Assembly: GCF_038618305.1 (NCBI RefSeq)
Contig: NZ_CP152017.1
Coordinates: forward strand, 659,501 to 723,500
Source of the DNA: Sporosarcina sp. FSL K6-2383
GTDB lineage: Bacteria; Bacillota; Bacilli; Bacillales_A; Planococcaceae
Direction: 5' to 3'
DNA length: 64,000 nt
How positions within the stretch are numbered: position 1 is the first letter of the stretch; every line of letters starts with the position of its first letter. Below are positions 49,269 through 56,643 of this stretch, one piece after another. The position numbers and the translations under genes are program-made. The notes under the pieces were generated by a model that saw only the letters and a list, made by a program, of their open reading frames with translations, ran no database searches and had not been told where the DNA came from.

Positions 49269-49511
49269 CTATTTTCTACTTGATTTTAAGTTTAATTTTT
49301 TGCTCAATTTCTGCATGAGGAAATAAGAAATGGCAGCTGCTAAAAGAATGGCCAATGTCGGTGCGAAGGCACCTATCTTATAGACCACATCGTTTTTTAC
49401 AGAAGTGATGTCTGGCTGATACATCGCAGTTAAAACGGCTCCTACAGAAACTTGAAGGATCACGTATACTACCATGAAAATGGCAAGAAAGATTGCATAC
49501 TTTTTTAACAT
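49269..49511 (-). CDS. Small two-span membrane protein, 80 residues
   Basis: Two hydrophobic helices (AIFLAIFMVVYVILQVSVGA and IGAFAPTLAILLAAAISYFL) joined by a short polar loop, with a basic C-terminus KLSKKLNLKSSRK, so N- and C-termini are probably inside. SD AAGTGAGGGG before ATG. It lies 21 bases downstream of the purine nucleoside phosphorylase gene and may be co-transcribed. Family not recognised. Confidence 0.65.
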   Translation of the reverse strand: MLKKYAIFLAIFMVVYVILQVSVGAVLTAMYQPDITSVKNDVVYKIGAFAPTLAILLAAAISYFLMQKLSKKLNLKSSRK

Positions 49512-49532
49512 AATTTACCCCTCACTTCTTGG

Positions 49533-50351
49533 TTAAATTGCCTTCAAAACATTTTTAATCAGATGTACAAATGAATTGCGAGATTTGGCAGCTACTGCAA
49601 TCACATCTTCATGACTTAAAGGTTCATCTAAAATGCCAGAGGCCATATTTGTTAAGCAAGAGATACCCAACACTTTCAGTCCGGCATGGGTTGCTACGAC
49701 AGCTTCAGGTACTGTTGACATTCCAACTGCATCTCCACCTAAAATACGAATCATGCGGATTTCGGCAGGCGTTTCGTAAACAGGACCACTCCACCAGCCG
49801 TAAACCCCTTCGCGCAGCGTAATATTATGTTCCTGAGCTACTTGTAATGCTGTGTTCCGTAACTCTTTGTTGTAGATTTCAGAAGCATCTGGGAAGCGTG
49901 TCCCTAAATCATCATTATTTTTACCAATCAACGGATTGATACCTACTAAATTAAGATGATCCGTGATCAACATTAATTCACCTGGATTAAAGTCAGTATT
50001 GACCGCACCACAAGCATTTGTGACAATCAATTTCTCTGCCCCTAATGCTTTCATGACGCGGACAGGGAAGGTCACTTCGTCTAACGAATAGCCTTCGTAA
50101 AAATGGTAGCGTCCTTTCATAGCGATAACCGTTTTACCTTCCAATTGACCAATGACCAGCTCATTTGCGTGCCCGACTGCAGCTGATTCCGAGAAAAAAG
50201 GAATGTCCTCATAAGGAATGACAACACTGTTAGTGATTTCGTCAGCAAGGCTTCCCAATCCTGAACCTAGAATAATTCCTATTTCAGGAATAGCTGTTGT
50301 TTTACTAAGAATATAATTTTTTGCTTCTACAATTTCTTCTGTTTTATGCAC
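49533..50351 (-). CDS. punA: Purine-nucleoside phosphorylase (PNP-I, PunA/PupG)
   Basis: 272 residues, trimeric low-molecular-mass PNP family. Phosphate site IILGSGLGSLADE, GRYHFYEGYS, purine/ribose site VTNACGAVNTDFNPGELM, WWSGPVYETPAEIRM with Glu, and MSTVPEAVVATHAG. It phosphorolyses guanosine and inosine to the base and ribose 1-phosphate in nucleoside salvage. SD AGGAGGCAC before ATG. No purine riboswitch is seen in the short upstream region (50352-50462). Confidence 0.92.
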   Translation of the reverse strand: MHKTEEIVEAKNYILSKTTAIPEIGIILGSGLGSLADEITNSVVIPYEDIPFFSESAAVGHANELVIGQLEGKTVIAMKGRYHFYEGYSLDEVTFPVRVMKALGAEKLIVTNACGAVNTDFNPGELMLITDHLNLVGINPLIGKNNDDLGTRFPDASEIYNKELRNTALQVAQEHNITLREGVYGWWSGPVYETPAEIRMIRILGGDAVGMSTVPEAVVATHAGLKVLGISCLTNMASGILDEPLSHEDVIAVAAKSRNSFVHLIKNVLKAI

Positions 50352-50462
50352 GGGGAGTGCCTCCTTTTATTTGATAATCAATACCTACTTTTAGCATCTA
50401 TGAAAGTTTGCAGTACTACTAGTATAGCACGGCGAATACTAATCACCTTGTTGTTAAATGCT

Positions 50463-51650
50463 TCAGATTACTTGCTCAATCATAGCTTGCACTAACTCCT
50501 CCGCAGTCACTAGCTGCTCCCCACCACCTTGTACAAAGGCATCATTGCCGCCACCTTTGCCGTTAATGAGGGGAAGTGCAGTAGCTGAAACTTTCTTCAT
50601 GCTTACTTCGATGGAAGCCCCGCGTGCTGCGACAAACTGCAGTCGTTCTTCATTGTCTGCGACGAGAAGTGCAATGACGTTCTCATTTTCTTTCACTAGC
50701 AGTTTGGCAAGCTTCTGTAATTGTTGAACAGTCCGTCCTGTAAATACTGCTTTGACAACGCCTTGTTGTTGTGTGTTTAACAGTTCTTTTGCTTCAAATG
50801 TTAATAACGTTTCCTGTACTTCTTCCAGTGATTTTTCAAGTGTATGATTAGTAGTGAGCAGTTTTTCAATGGCCCCAGCTACACCGTCCTCGGGTGCATT
50901 TAACAATTGAGATGCTAACGTTAGCTGCTGATTTTTCTGCTGTAATTGCTGCAGCACACGCATACCACAAACAAAATGCACACGCACTTTGCGCTTTTGC
51001 TTTTCAGTCGATAAAATCTTCAAGCCATTTACTTGGCCTGTGGAACTTGGATGTGTCCCTCCGCAGCCGTTATCATCAAAGTTCGGAATAATAACCAACC
51101 GAATTTCATCTGTCACAGCCACTTGTTTGCGAAGAGAATACTGGTCAAGCTCATCCTCCGTCACCCATTTCGTTTCTATTTGTCTATTTTCGAGGATGAT
51201 GTCATTCGCCAATCGTTCCACAGCTGCCAATTGTGCAGGCGAGACCTCTTCTACATCCAAATCAATCGACACAATCTCTTTCCCTAAATGAAAGCTAACC
51301 GTTGGAAAATCGAACAACTCCACAAACGCCGCTGACAAAATATGTTGCCCCGCATGTTGTTGCATATGATCGAAGCGACGCTCCCAGTCGATAATACCCT
51401 CCACTTCATGAGTAGAACTAAGCTCTTCTACCAACGTATGTCGGATTTCACCATCTATTTCCTCTACATGTAGCACTGGAATACCATTCAATGCTCCTGT
51501 ATCAGAGGGCTGTCCCCCACCTTCGGGATAAAAAGCCGTATTATCCAATACGATATAAGGTTGCCCTTGCTCATCCTGCGTAGCTTTGATGACGTTCGCC
51601 TTAAACGATTTACAATAGGCATCTATGTAATACAACCGATTTTTCAACAT
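50463..51650 (-). CDS. Alanyl-tRNA editing protein AlaX, long form with DHHA1 domain
   Basis: 395 residues. The N-terminal part is the AlaRS-like beta-barrel (DNTAFYPEGGGQPSDTGAL), the middle the editing domain with zinc ligands HAGQH and CGGTH, and the C-terminal part a coiled coil (QQLQQKNQQLTLASQLL) and a DHHA1-like domain with GKGGGNDAFVQGGG. It hydrolyses Ser- or Gly-tRNA-Ala in trans. ATG at 51650 is chosen for GGGAG 8 bases upstream; GTG at 51665 overlaps that site. An element shared with the proS leader lies upstream at 51719-51763. Confidence 0.88.
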   Translation of the reverse strand: MLKNRLYYIDAYCKSFKANVIKATQDEQGQPYIVLDNTAFYPEGGGQPSDTGALNGIPVLHVEEIDGEIRHTLVEELSSTHEVEGIIDWERRFDHMQQHAGQHILSAAFVELFDFPTVSFHLGKEIVSIDLDVEEVSPAQLAAVERLANDIILENRQIETKWVTEDELDQYSLRKQVAVTDEIRLVIIPNFDDNGCGGTHPSSTGQVNGLKILSTEKQKRKVRVHFVCGMRVLQQLQQKNQQLTLASQLLNAPEDGVAGAIEKLLTTNHTLEKSLEEVQETLLTFEAKELLNTQQQGVVKAVFTGRTVQQLQKLAKLLVKENENVIALLVADNEERLQFVAARGASIEVSMKKVSATALPLINGKGGGNDAFVQGGGEQLVTAEELVQAMIEQVI

Positions 51651-51718
51651 TTTATCGACTCCCACTAGTTGTTTTGTTTATTTTACCACGGATGAAAAGG
51701 TTTGATTCGAAATCATCA

Positions 51719-51763
51719 TCAATTAAGTCTAGGCGTAATTGCGTCCAGATTTTGAATCGAGCT
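51719..51763 (-). repeat. Hairpin-rich leader element, copy B (before alaX)
   Basis: On the - strand CTCGATTCAAAATCTGGACG followed by CAATTACGCC matches copy A (44163-44192) at 29 of 30 bases. It then continues TAGACTTAATTGA in place of AAGGCGTAATTGA. It points towards the alaX start, about 70 bases away. Confidence 0.7.
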
Positions 51764-51965
51764 TGAGGCCAGCGCGATGCTGGTCATGCAACCGTTGCGA
51801 CAGGACGTGGCGGTCTTAACCTGCGTTCCGCTTTGTTCAGCCGGCTTTTGGACAACTGCTGAACAGGAAGACGAAACCGCATTCATCTCGCCATAGAGGT
51901 GGGAGTCTTTTGCTGAACAAAGATAAAAACACATAGCCTTTAGCATGGAATTTGCTAAGGACTAT
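51764..51965 (-). mobile_element. Degenerate GC-rich remnant, possibly a transposon 3' end
   Basis: Between alaX and the next gene (304 bases) lies a stretch visibly richer in G and C than its surroundings, continuous on its left with leader element B. On the - strand it encodes an open but unconvincing 75-codon frame without a good ribosome site (HLYGEMNAVSSS and SGTQVKTATSCRNGCMTSIA). It looks like the tail of an insertion sequence, perhaps IS200/IS605-like, but this is from memory of similar tails and is weak. Confidence 0.35.
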
Positions 51966-51969
51966 GTGT

Positions 51970-52320
51970 TTAGATTGATAGGTGTTTTTTTTTAGGAAAG
52001 GACAACTTTATGAGTAACTTCTCGTAGTTCTCCGACCAGATTTTTTTCATTAATAGTGTTAAGAACAATAGGCAGAGCAAAAGGATTAAAGAAAGAATAC
52101 TTGTCAGTCGGAAGAAAAATGTTTCCGAAAATCCACCGTAGCCAATGGAAACCATAATACTACTGACAAGAATAAGTGATAAGACAGGAATTAGCTGGAA
52201 AAACAGATCACTATTTCTTTTTTTGAGAAACCGCATCATATAAGGAGAAAGTAAAGCAATCAGCAGTATATAGAATAGGATAACGAGTAAGTCGATGACG
52301 ATTATGAATCCATCCATCAC
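51970..52320 (-). CDS. Three-span membrane protein, 116 residues
   Basis: Hydrophobic segments at about residues 5-27 (FIIVIDLLVILFYILLIALL), 42-60 (LIPVLSLILVSSIMVSIGYG) and 72-92 (SILSLILLLCLLFLTLLM), with a basic C-terminus SFPKKKHLSI. GTG at 52320 has AAGGAGG 8 bases upstream; ATG at 52317 is a near alternative. Not recognised. A GAAGGAT/ATCCTTC hairpin lies just upstream. Confidence 0.65.
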   Translation of the reverse strand: MMDGFIIVIDLLVILFYILLIALLSPYMMRFLKKRNSDLFFQLIPVLSLILVSSIMVSIGYGGFSETFFFRLTSILSLILLLCLLFLTLLMKKIWSENYEKLLIKLSFPKKKHLSI

Positions 52321-52444
52321 TATCGTGACCTCCTTGGGAGAAGGATATAGTTCGATCCTTCTTTAAAAAATGGTTTATTAAATCTATACCCGAGGATTCC
52401 CGTTATTATGCACGACTATACTCAAATTTTTTCTTTTGGCTGGT

Positions 52445-52539
52445 GGCGGTCATAAACTTGCTCAAGGCGGTCATAAAGATATCCGTGGCGGTCATAATGG
52501 GACGCAAGGCGGTCACAAAGTTCCCTGTGCCGGTCATAA
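52445..52539 (+). repeat. 21-bp-period tandem array, 5 units
   Basis: GGCGGTCATAA (variants GGCGGTCACAA, GCCGGTCATAA) starts at 52445, 52466, 52487, 52508 and 52529, exactly 21 bases apart, with variable 10-base spacers. It is the reverse complement of the array at 27924-28060. It lies between two - strand genes. Confidence 0.9.
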
Positions 52540-52552
52540 ATGGGTCTGGAGA

Positions 52553-52577
52553 GGAGAGCTGACAACGGACGCTCTCC
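52553..52577 (-). terminator. Hairpin downstream of anti-sigma gene
   Basis: GGAGAGC pairs with GCTCTCC across an 11-base loop, 9 bases after the stop of the module 2 anti-sigma gene. No T-run follows on the - strand. Confidence 0.4.
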
Positions 52578-52585
52578 TTTGCCAA

Positions 52586-53344
52586 TTATTCAACTATCTC
52601 AAAGCTCTCCAACATATGATGGAATCTTGCACCATGGCCTTCTGCTGCTTCGAGGAAGTAGTGTTCTGTAATGACGAAGCTGCCTTCTTTGCCATTACTG
52701 ATTACGTAAGCTGTGACGACTTTGCTTTTTGCGTCATTACCTGCCACGCCGTGCAACCAGAACCCTTCAATTGGTTCGGTTACTGTTTCGATTGCCCGCA
52801 GCTCAGGGAAATCTTCTTTCAATTCAGCTTCTATTTTACCCACAAGATCTTCTGGTTTTTCATCTGCAACTTGTTTAATATCCATCGTTACTTCTGGATA
52901 CTGTGCTGGAAGTGGCTCGATTGTTGTAATGGTGTCGCTATCTTCACCGTTTATCATTTTGTAACGTGTTTCATCGAGGTAAATCACATAATCAGAGTTT
53001 GTTCCTTCGTTCAAATGAACGTCGGTTTCTTCATCTTGACCTTCAATGCTTTGAATGATTTCTTTTTCTGGGACGAATAAATCCTTAATGCCTTTCATGA
53101 ATGCCATTCCTGTATCTGTTGTTAAGCTGAATACGATGGCTAGGGCTGCCGCCGCTGTTAGGATAATGGGAATTACACGACTTTTCTTGTTCTTATTCTT
53201 TTTCTTCACATCTCCTCTGGATTGTGGCTCTTCGCTGAATAATTCTTGTTCTAGACTATTCCATATTTCTTCTTGTAGGCCATAGGTTTGTTTTTTAGTC
53301 TGAATATCTAAAGCTTCTTTTGCTTGCTTATCGATGGGATTCAT
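52586..53344 (-). CDS. Membrane anti-sigma-like protein (module 2)
   Basis: 252 residues. Cytoplasmic N-terminus of about 50 residues (QEEIWNSLEQELFSEEPQSR, then a Lys/Asn-rich run), one membrane span at about 58-76 (VIPIILTAAAALAIVFSL), then an extracellular part with DYVIYLDETRYKMI and ALEL-like YFLEAAEGHGARFHHMLESF, typical of DUF4367/YfmK-like sigma-operon proteins. No zinc motif. Its ATG overlaps the sigma stop codon by one base (TAATG), so translation is coupled. Confidence 0.75.
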   Translation of the reverse strand: MNPIDKQAKEALDIQTKKQTYGLQEEIWNSLEQELFSEEPQSRGDVKKKNKNKKSRVIPIILTAAAALAIVFSLTTDTGMAFMKGIKDLFVPEKEIIQSIEGQDEETDVHLNEGTNSDYVIYLDETRYKMINGEDSDTITTIEPLPAQYPEVTMDIKQVADEKPEDLVGKIEAELKEDFPELRAIETVTEPIEGFWLHGVAGNDAKSKVVTAYVISNGKEGSFVITEHYFLEAAEGHGARFHHMLESFEIVE

Positions 53345-53877
53345 TATGAATCAGCCTCCATTTCCGTTAAATCCAGCTGTTCTTTAAGTCTTTTTCTCCC
53401 TTTGAATAACCGCGATTTCACGGTGTTATGATTTAGCTCGAGAATGTCTGCAATCTCTTTTTCGCTAAAACCCTTGATATATTTTAAAATGAGTGGAATC
53501 CGATGTGCGTCATCCAGCGATTGAATCGTATCGTATAAAACGGATAGATGATCGAAGGATTGTTCAGCTAGGGATGGGTCATTTTCTAAATCAGGATGCT
53601 CAAACTTGGAAAGTGGTGCCTCTTTCTTTAATAACCGAAGGCATTCATTCGTTAAAATTCGATAAAACCACGGATCAAATGGTAGCGCTGGATTATAGCT
53701 ACTTATTTGTCGATACACACGGATGAATGTTTCCTGCACAGCATCTTTCGCCATTTCGCGGTTGCGTGTGATGGTATAAGCTGTCCGAATCGCATAGTCT
53801 GCATAGGCCTCATAAAAATGGCGGAAGGACTCTTTATCCCCAGCCTGAATGTTACAGATCCAGTCGTTGGTCTTCAC
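53344..53877 (-). CDS. ECF-type RNA polymerase sigma factor (module 2)
   Basis: 177 residues. Region 2 FRHFYEAYADYAIRTAYTIT, then RNREMAKDAVQETFIRVYRQI; region 4 LDDAHRIPLILKYIKGFSEK, then EIADILELNHNTVKSRLFKGRKRLKEQL. GTG at 53877 is chosen for AAAGGAGTGA 8 bases upstream; the longer frame to 53937 is probably the untranslated leader. The following anti-sigma gene overlaps the stop. A candidate ECF promoter is at 53929-53955, suggesting positive autoregulation. Confidence 0.87.
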   Translation of the reverse strand: MKTNDWICNIQAGDKESFRHFYEAYADYAIRTAYTITRNREMAKDAVQETFIRVYRQISSYNPALPFDPWFYRILTNECLRLLKKEAPLSKFEHPDLENDPSLAEQSFDHLSVLYDTIQSLDDAHRIPLILKYIKGFSEKEIADILELNHNTVKSRLFKGRKRLKEQLDLTEMEADS

Positions 53878-53928
53878 TTTAGCTTCACTCCTTTCAGAAC
53901 AACCGTATTTCGCTGCTCTTACTATACT

Positions 53929-53955
53929 TACCCGCATAAGCTTGAAAAAGTTTTC
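53929..53955 (-). promoter_or_regulatory. Candidate ECF promoter for module 2
   Basis: On the - strand, GAAAAC (with following TTTTT) and CGGGTA are separated by 15 bases, resembling the AAC...CGT pattern of SigW/SigX/SigM promoters. Confidence 0.4.
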
Positions 53956-54058
53956 GATGAGGGGAAATTTTTATCACCTGAGCATTAAATAGTATGCTGA
54001 TGGATGAAGTTGTGTAGAATACAGGTTATGAATAAAAAATTATAGGGGAGAGATACAT

Positions 54059-54601
54059 ATGAAAATTATAGCGTTAGTCGGAAGTTTACGGAAAGATTCA
54101 TTCAACATGCAGTTGGTGAAAACAATTGAAAAGAGATATGGTCATCTATTTGGGATAGAAATTGCGGATATTGGTAGTCTTCCACATTATAATCAGGATG
54201 ATGAAAAAAAACCTTCGGAAGTAGTAAATCAATTTAAACAACAGATTGCGGAGGCAGACGCAGTCATTATCAGTACACCCGAATTTAACTGGTCTGTACC
54301 GGGAGTTCTACAAAATGCATTGGATTGGACGTCAAGAGTAGACCGTCCGCTTGTTGGAAAACCTGTTCTGCCGATGGGAGCCTCACAAGGGGTGCTTGGT
54401 ACTGTAAGGGCTCAATTGCATTTACGCCAAGTGTTGATGAGCATGGGCGTTAATGCGAAAATTATGCCACCTGCGGGCAATGAAATCTTTATCGGAGCGG
54501 CGGGACAGAAATTTACAGATGGTGCACTAACAGACGAAACGACACTTCAATTTTTAGATCAAGTGATTGATAGATTTGTCGCTTTCGCGAAAGAGCAGTA
54601 A
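54059..54601 (+). CDS. NADPH-dependent FMN reductase / azoreductase
   Basis: 180 residues, flavodoxin-like. IIALVGSLRKDSFNMQLVKT is the phosphate loop, ADAVIISTPEFNWSVPGVLQ with NALDWTSR the flavin-ring loop, PVLPMGASQGVLGTVRAQLHLR follows; all typical of the YieF/AzoR-like (ChrR) group. It reduces quinones, azo dyes or chromate using FMN and NADPH. Strong SD GGGGAGAG. Monocistronic with a strong terminator. Confidence 0.87.
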   Translation: MKIIALVGSLRKDSFNMQLVKTIEKRYGHLFGIEIADIGSLPHYNQDDEKKPSEVVNQFKQQIAEADAVIISTPEFNWSVPGVLQNALDWTSRVDRPLVGKPVLPMGASQGVLGTVRAQLHLRQVLMSMGVNAKIMPPAGNEIFIGAAGQKFTDGALTDETTLQFLDQVIDRFVAFAKEQ

Positions 54602-54612
54602 TGTAATCTACG

Positions 54613-54664
54613 GTGAAAACCGCCTCATTGATTTCGAGTGTAGAAATCAGTGAGGCGGTTTTTT
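54613..54664 (+). terminator. Rho-independent terminator
   Basis: AAAACCGCCTCA(cTGATTTC) pairs with (GAAATCAg)TGAGGCGGTTTT, followed by TTATG; long, nearly perfect stem. Confidence 0.88.
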
Positions 54665-54672
54665 ATGTTAAA

Positions 54673-54699
54673 TGAATCAAAGCCATGTTAACAGTCGTC
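54673..54699 (+). promoter_or_regulatory. Candidate ECF promoter for module 3
   Basis: TGAATC (54673-54678) and CGTC (54696-54699) are separated by 17 bases, close to the TGAAAC-N16-CGTC form of B. subtilis ECF sigma promoters, 27 bases before the sigma gene. Confidence 0.45.
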
Positions 54700-54725
54700 T
54701 AATCTTTTGAGGGGAGGGCAAGGCT

Positions 54726-55244
54726 GTGTTCATTCAAGATAGTGATGCTCTTTTAAATCAGCTCATGCAAGACTATGGAAATGAGTTGAAAAGAATTGCT
54801 TATTTGTATGTCAATGACCATGCTGAATGTGAGGATATTGTACAAGAAGTCTTTATCGCTTGCTATCAAGGCTTATCCACGTTTCGGCAGGAGTCGACCT
54901 ATAAAACTTGGCTCATTCGAATTACGATTAATAAATGTAAAGACCATAAAAAGCGCTGGAGCATAAAGAATATGATCTATAAGCCGGCCATTTATCCGTC
55001 AAAAACAAATCAATCGTCAGAAGCATATGTCATACAATGGGAACATACCAATGAAATCGTGGAGCAGCTAGCAAATCTACCTGGAAAGTATAAAGAGGTT
55101 CTCATTCTCTACTACTATCAGGATATGACTATGAAAGAGATTGGTGAGGTTTTGAATGTCGGTATAAATACTGTGAAATCAAGACTACTACGAGGGAAAG
55201 AAGTACTTAAAAGTAAACTTGAAAGGAGTATTACCCTTGAATAA
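54726..55244 (+). CDS. ECF-type RNA polymerase sigma factor (module 3)
   Basis: 172 residues. Region 2 MQDYGNELKRIAYLYVNDHA, then ECEDIVQEVFIACYQGLSTF, region 4 LPGKYKEVLILYYYQDMTMK, then EIGEVLNVGINTVKSRLLRGKEVLKSKL. GTG at 54726 with GGGGAGGGCAAGG upstream. It overlaps the next gene by 8 bases. A TGAATC-N17-CGTC element upstream suggests autoregulation. It resembles Bacillus cell-envelope ECF factors, but the exact group cannot be assigned. Confidence 0.87.
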   Translation: MFIQDSDALLNQLMQDYGNELKRIAYLYVNDHAECEDIVQEVFIACYQGLSTFRQESTYKTWLIRITINKCKDHKKRWSIKNMIYKPAIYPSKTNQSSEAYVIQWEHTNEIVEQLANLPGKYKEVLILYYYQDMTMKEIGEVLNVGINTVKSRLLRGKEVLKSKLERSITLE

Positions 55245-55905
55245 ATTCGATAAGAAAGTTTCAAAAGAAGTGAAGAGTTTCTTGGGTGAAAATATAGAAT
55301 TTACGACTGGGGAAACTGAAAGAATACGACGAAAAGCAAAGATGCCTGTACAGCGGTTTAACCTTGTTTACTGGATTGTTTTGACCGCAACTATTAGTGT
55401 TTCTAGTCTATTAGCTTTGTCGTTTCTACCTAAGGATAATCAACAAGCTGGACAACAAATCCCGGACTTTGAGCAGTATAAAGGAGAGGCTTTAACAATT
55501 GGTGTGATCGGCAATCCACCAAAGGTTAGGGAAAAAGAATTAATACACTTTGAACCATTGACTTTTCAAGACTTGATAGATGGTAAATTAGGCAGTGCAG
55601 ATGCCGTTTTTATTATGAAAGAAAAATTAATAGAGGCATCTGAAAGTCAGTATGCTCGTGTTTACTTGGAGGCAAGTGTCCCTTTCTTTTTTATCGAATC
55701 AACACAAGGAATAACTCCGTTTACTGTCTCAAGTATGCGTTATCGAGAATCACCCGAATATGCCCGGAATACTGATTTTGCATCAGGTTATAGAGCCTTG
55801 GATCGAATGCAATTTGGGTTTGGTTTGTACAATGATATTAAAAATGCGCAAACGATAGCTGGTACTTATTCGGAAATATTTGAAAGAATCGATCAGTTTA
55901 AGTAG
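55237..55905 (+). CDS. Membrane anti-sigma-like protein (module 3)
   Basis: 222 residues from TTG at 55237 (AAGGAG 9 bases upstream). Cytoplasmic N-terminus of about 45 residues (FDKKVSKEVKSFLGENIEFTTGE), a membrane span (LVYWIVLTATISVSSLLALS), then a lumenal domain with GEALTIGVIGNPPKVREKEL and FEPLTFQDLIDGKLGSADAVFI. Not a recognised zinc anti-sigma; the extracellular GVIGNPP...RE motif resembles periplasmic substrate-binding or sensor folds. Coupled to module 3 sigma. A hairpin at 55923-55970 follows. Confidence 0.68.
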   Translation: MNKFDKKVSKEVKSFLGENIEFTTGETERIRRKAKMPVQRFNLVYWIVLTATISVSSLLALSFLPKDNQQAGQQIPDFEQYKGEALTIGVIGNPPKVREKELIHFEPLTFQDLIDGKLGSADAVFIMKEKLIEASESQYARVYLEASVPFFFIESTQGITPFTVSSMRYRESPEYARNTDFASGYRALDRMQFGFGLYNDIKNAQTIAGTYSEIFERIDQFK

Positions 55906-55922
55906 GAGGTGTTGCAAATTAA

Positions 55923-55970
55923 AGAAACATACTACAGCCACCCTCATGAGTATGGATGCGGTATGTTTCT
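55923..55970. terminator. Hairpin downstream of ECF module 3
   Basis: AGAAACATAC (55923-55932) pairs with GTATGTTTCT (55961-55970) between the anti-sigma gene and the convergent GNAT gene; loop of 28 bases. Confidence 0.5.
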
Positions 55971-55983
55971 CCGTTGTTTCAAA

Positions 55984-56547
55984 TTAAACTATTTTCACCA
56001 TATGATGAAACGGTTCACCAACGATCGTCCAAGGAGATACGATTTCATAGCCGAGGCGTTTATAAAGACGGATGGCAGATTCTTTTTCAACTTCGACGTT
56101 CAAGGAAAGTTTTTTGATGTCCTTTTGCTGTGCAACTTCTTCTGCATAGGTGAATAGTTGAGAGCCGATTCCTTTACCACGAAACTCAGGATCGATGCAA
56201 ACCGTGTCGATATACAATTCATCCGCCAATGATTCTGCATCGACTTCAGTATTCGTAGCACCCTTTTTAGCAAGCCAATCACTTAAATTTCGATCGAGTG
56301 CAGGAGCATCTTTACCTGGGTACAAAACCATGATTCCTGCCACAGTACCGTTTAGTTCTGCAATATATGTATAGAGGTAGGAATGCCGATTGTCATTCCG
56401 CTTGAATAATTCGCATAGTCCTTGCTCTACCAAATTCCATTCGGTTTCACCTGTCATACGTTTGGCGATATCACCAATCGCATCGATAATGAGGGGTGCA
56501 GCATTCTTGGCATCGGTCGGTTGGGCTTGTCGTATAGTGATTTTCAA
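55984..56547 (-). CDS. GNAT family N-acetyltransferase
   Basis: 187 residues. Acetyl-CoA loop VCIDPEFRGKGIGSQLFTYAEE, preceded by YTYIAELNGTVAGIMVLYP and followed by LSLNVEVEKESAIRLYKRLGYEIV, which contains the catalytic-region Tyr. No clear SD is visible; TTTGAAAATC precedes ATG at 56547 after AAGGAGTTTTTAAATTTG. Substrate unknown; the N-terminal MTGETEWNLVEQGLCELFKR resembles YkkB/PaiA-like acetyltransferases. Probably transcribed separately from the EamA gene, given the terminator between them. Confidence 0.85.
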   Translation of the reverse strand: MKITIRQAQPTDAKNAAPLIIDAIGDIAKRMTGETEWNLVEQGLCELFKRNDNRHSYLYTYIAELNGTVAGIMVLYPGKDAPALDRNLSDWLAKKGATNTEVDAESLADELYIDTVCIDPEFRGKGIGSQLFTYAEEVAQQKDIKKLSLNVEVEKESAIRLYKRLGYEIVSPWTIVGEPFHHMVKIV

Positions 56548-56607
56548 ATTTAAAAACTCCTTTGTCTGTCATCATTATTGTAACAAAGTGTCTGCATTTG
56601 AGAAAAG

Positions 56608-56643
56608 TAAACAGCCCACCGCGAATTGCGATGGACTGTTAGG
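56608..56643 (-). terminator. Rho-independent terminator
   Basis: On the - strand AACAGtCCatCGC-aattc-GCGgtGGgCTGTT is followed by TACTTTTCTC. It lies just after the EamA gene. Confidence 0.7.

Noticed and set aside
52436..53080. + strand frame of 214 codons with GGHK-type repeats, running antisense through the anti-sigma gene
   Set aside because: No Shine-Dalgarno site, the repeat part is the 21-bp array and the rest is the complement of a well-supported coding gene.
55909..56157. 82-codon + strand frame after ECF module 3
   Set aside because: Complement of the GNAT gene's 3' end plus a hairpin; Phe/Cys-rich shadow without a coding signal.
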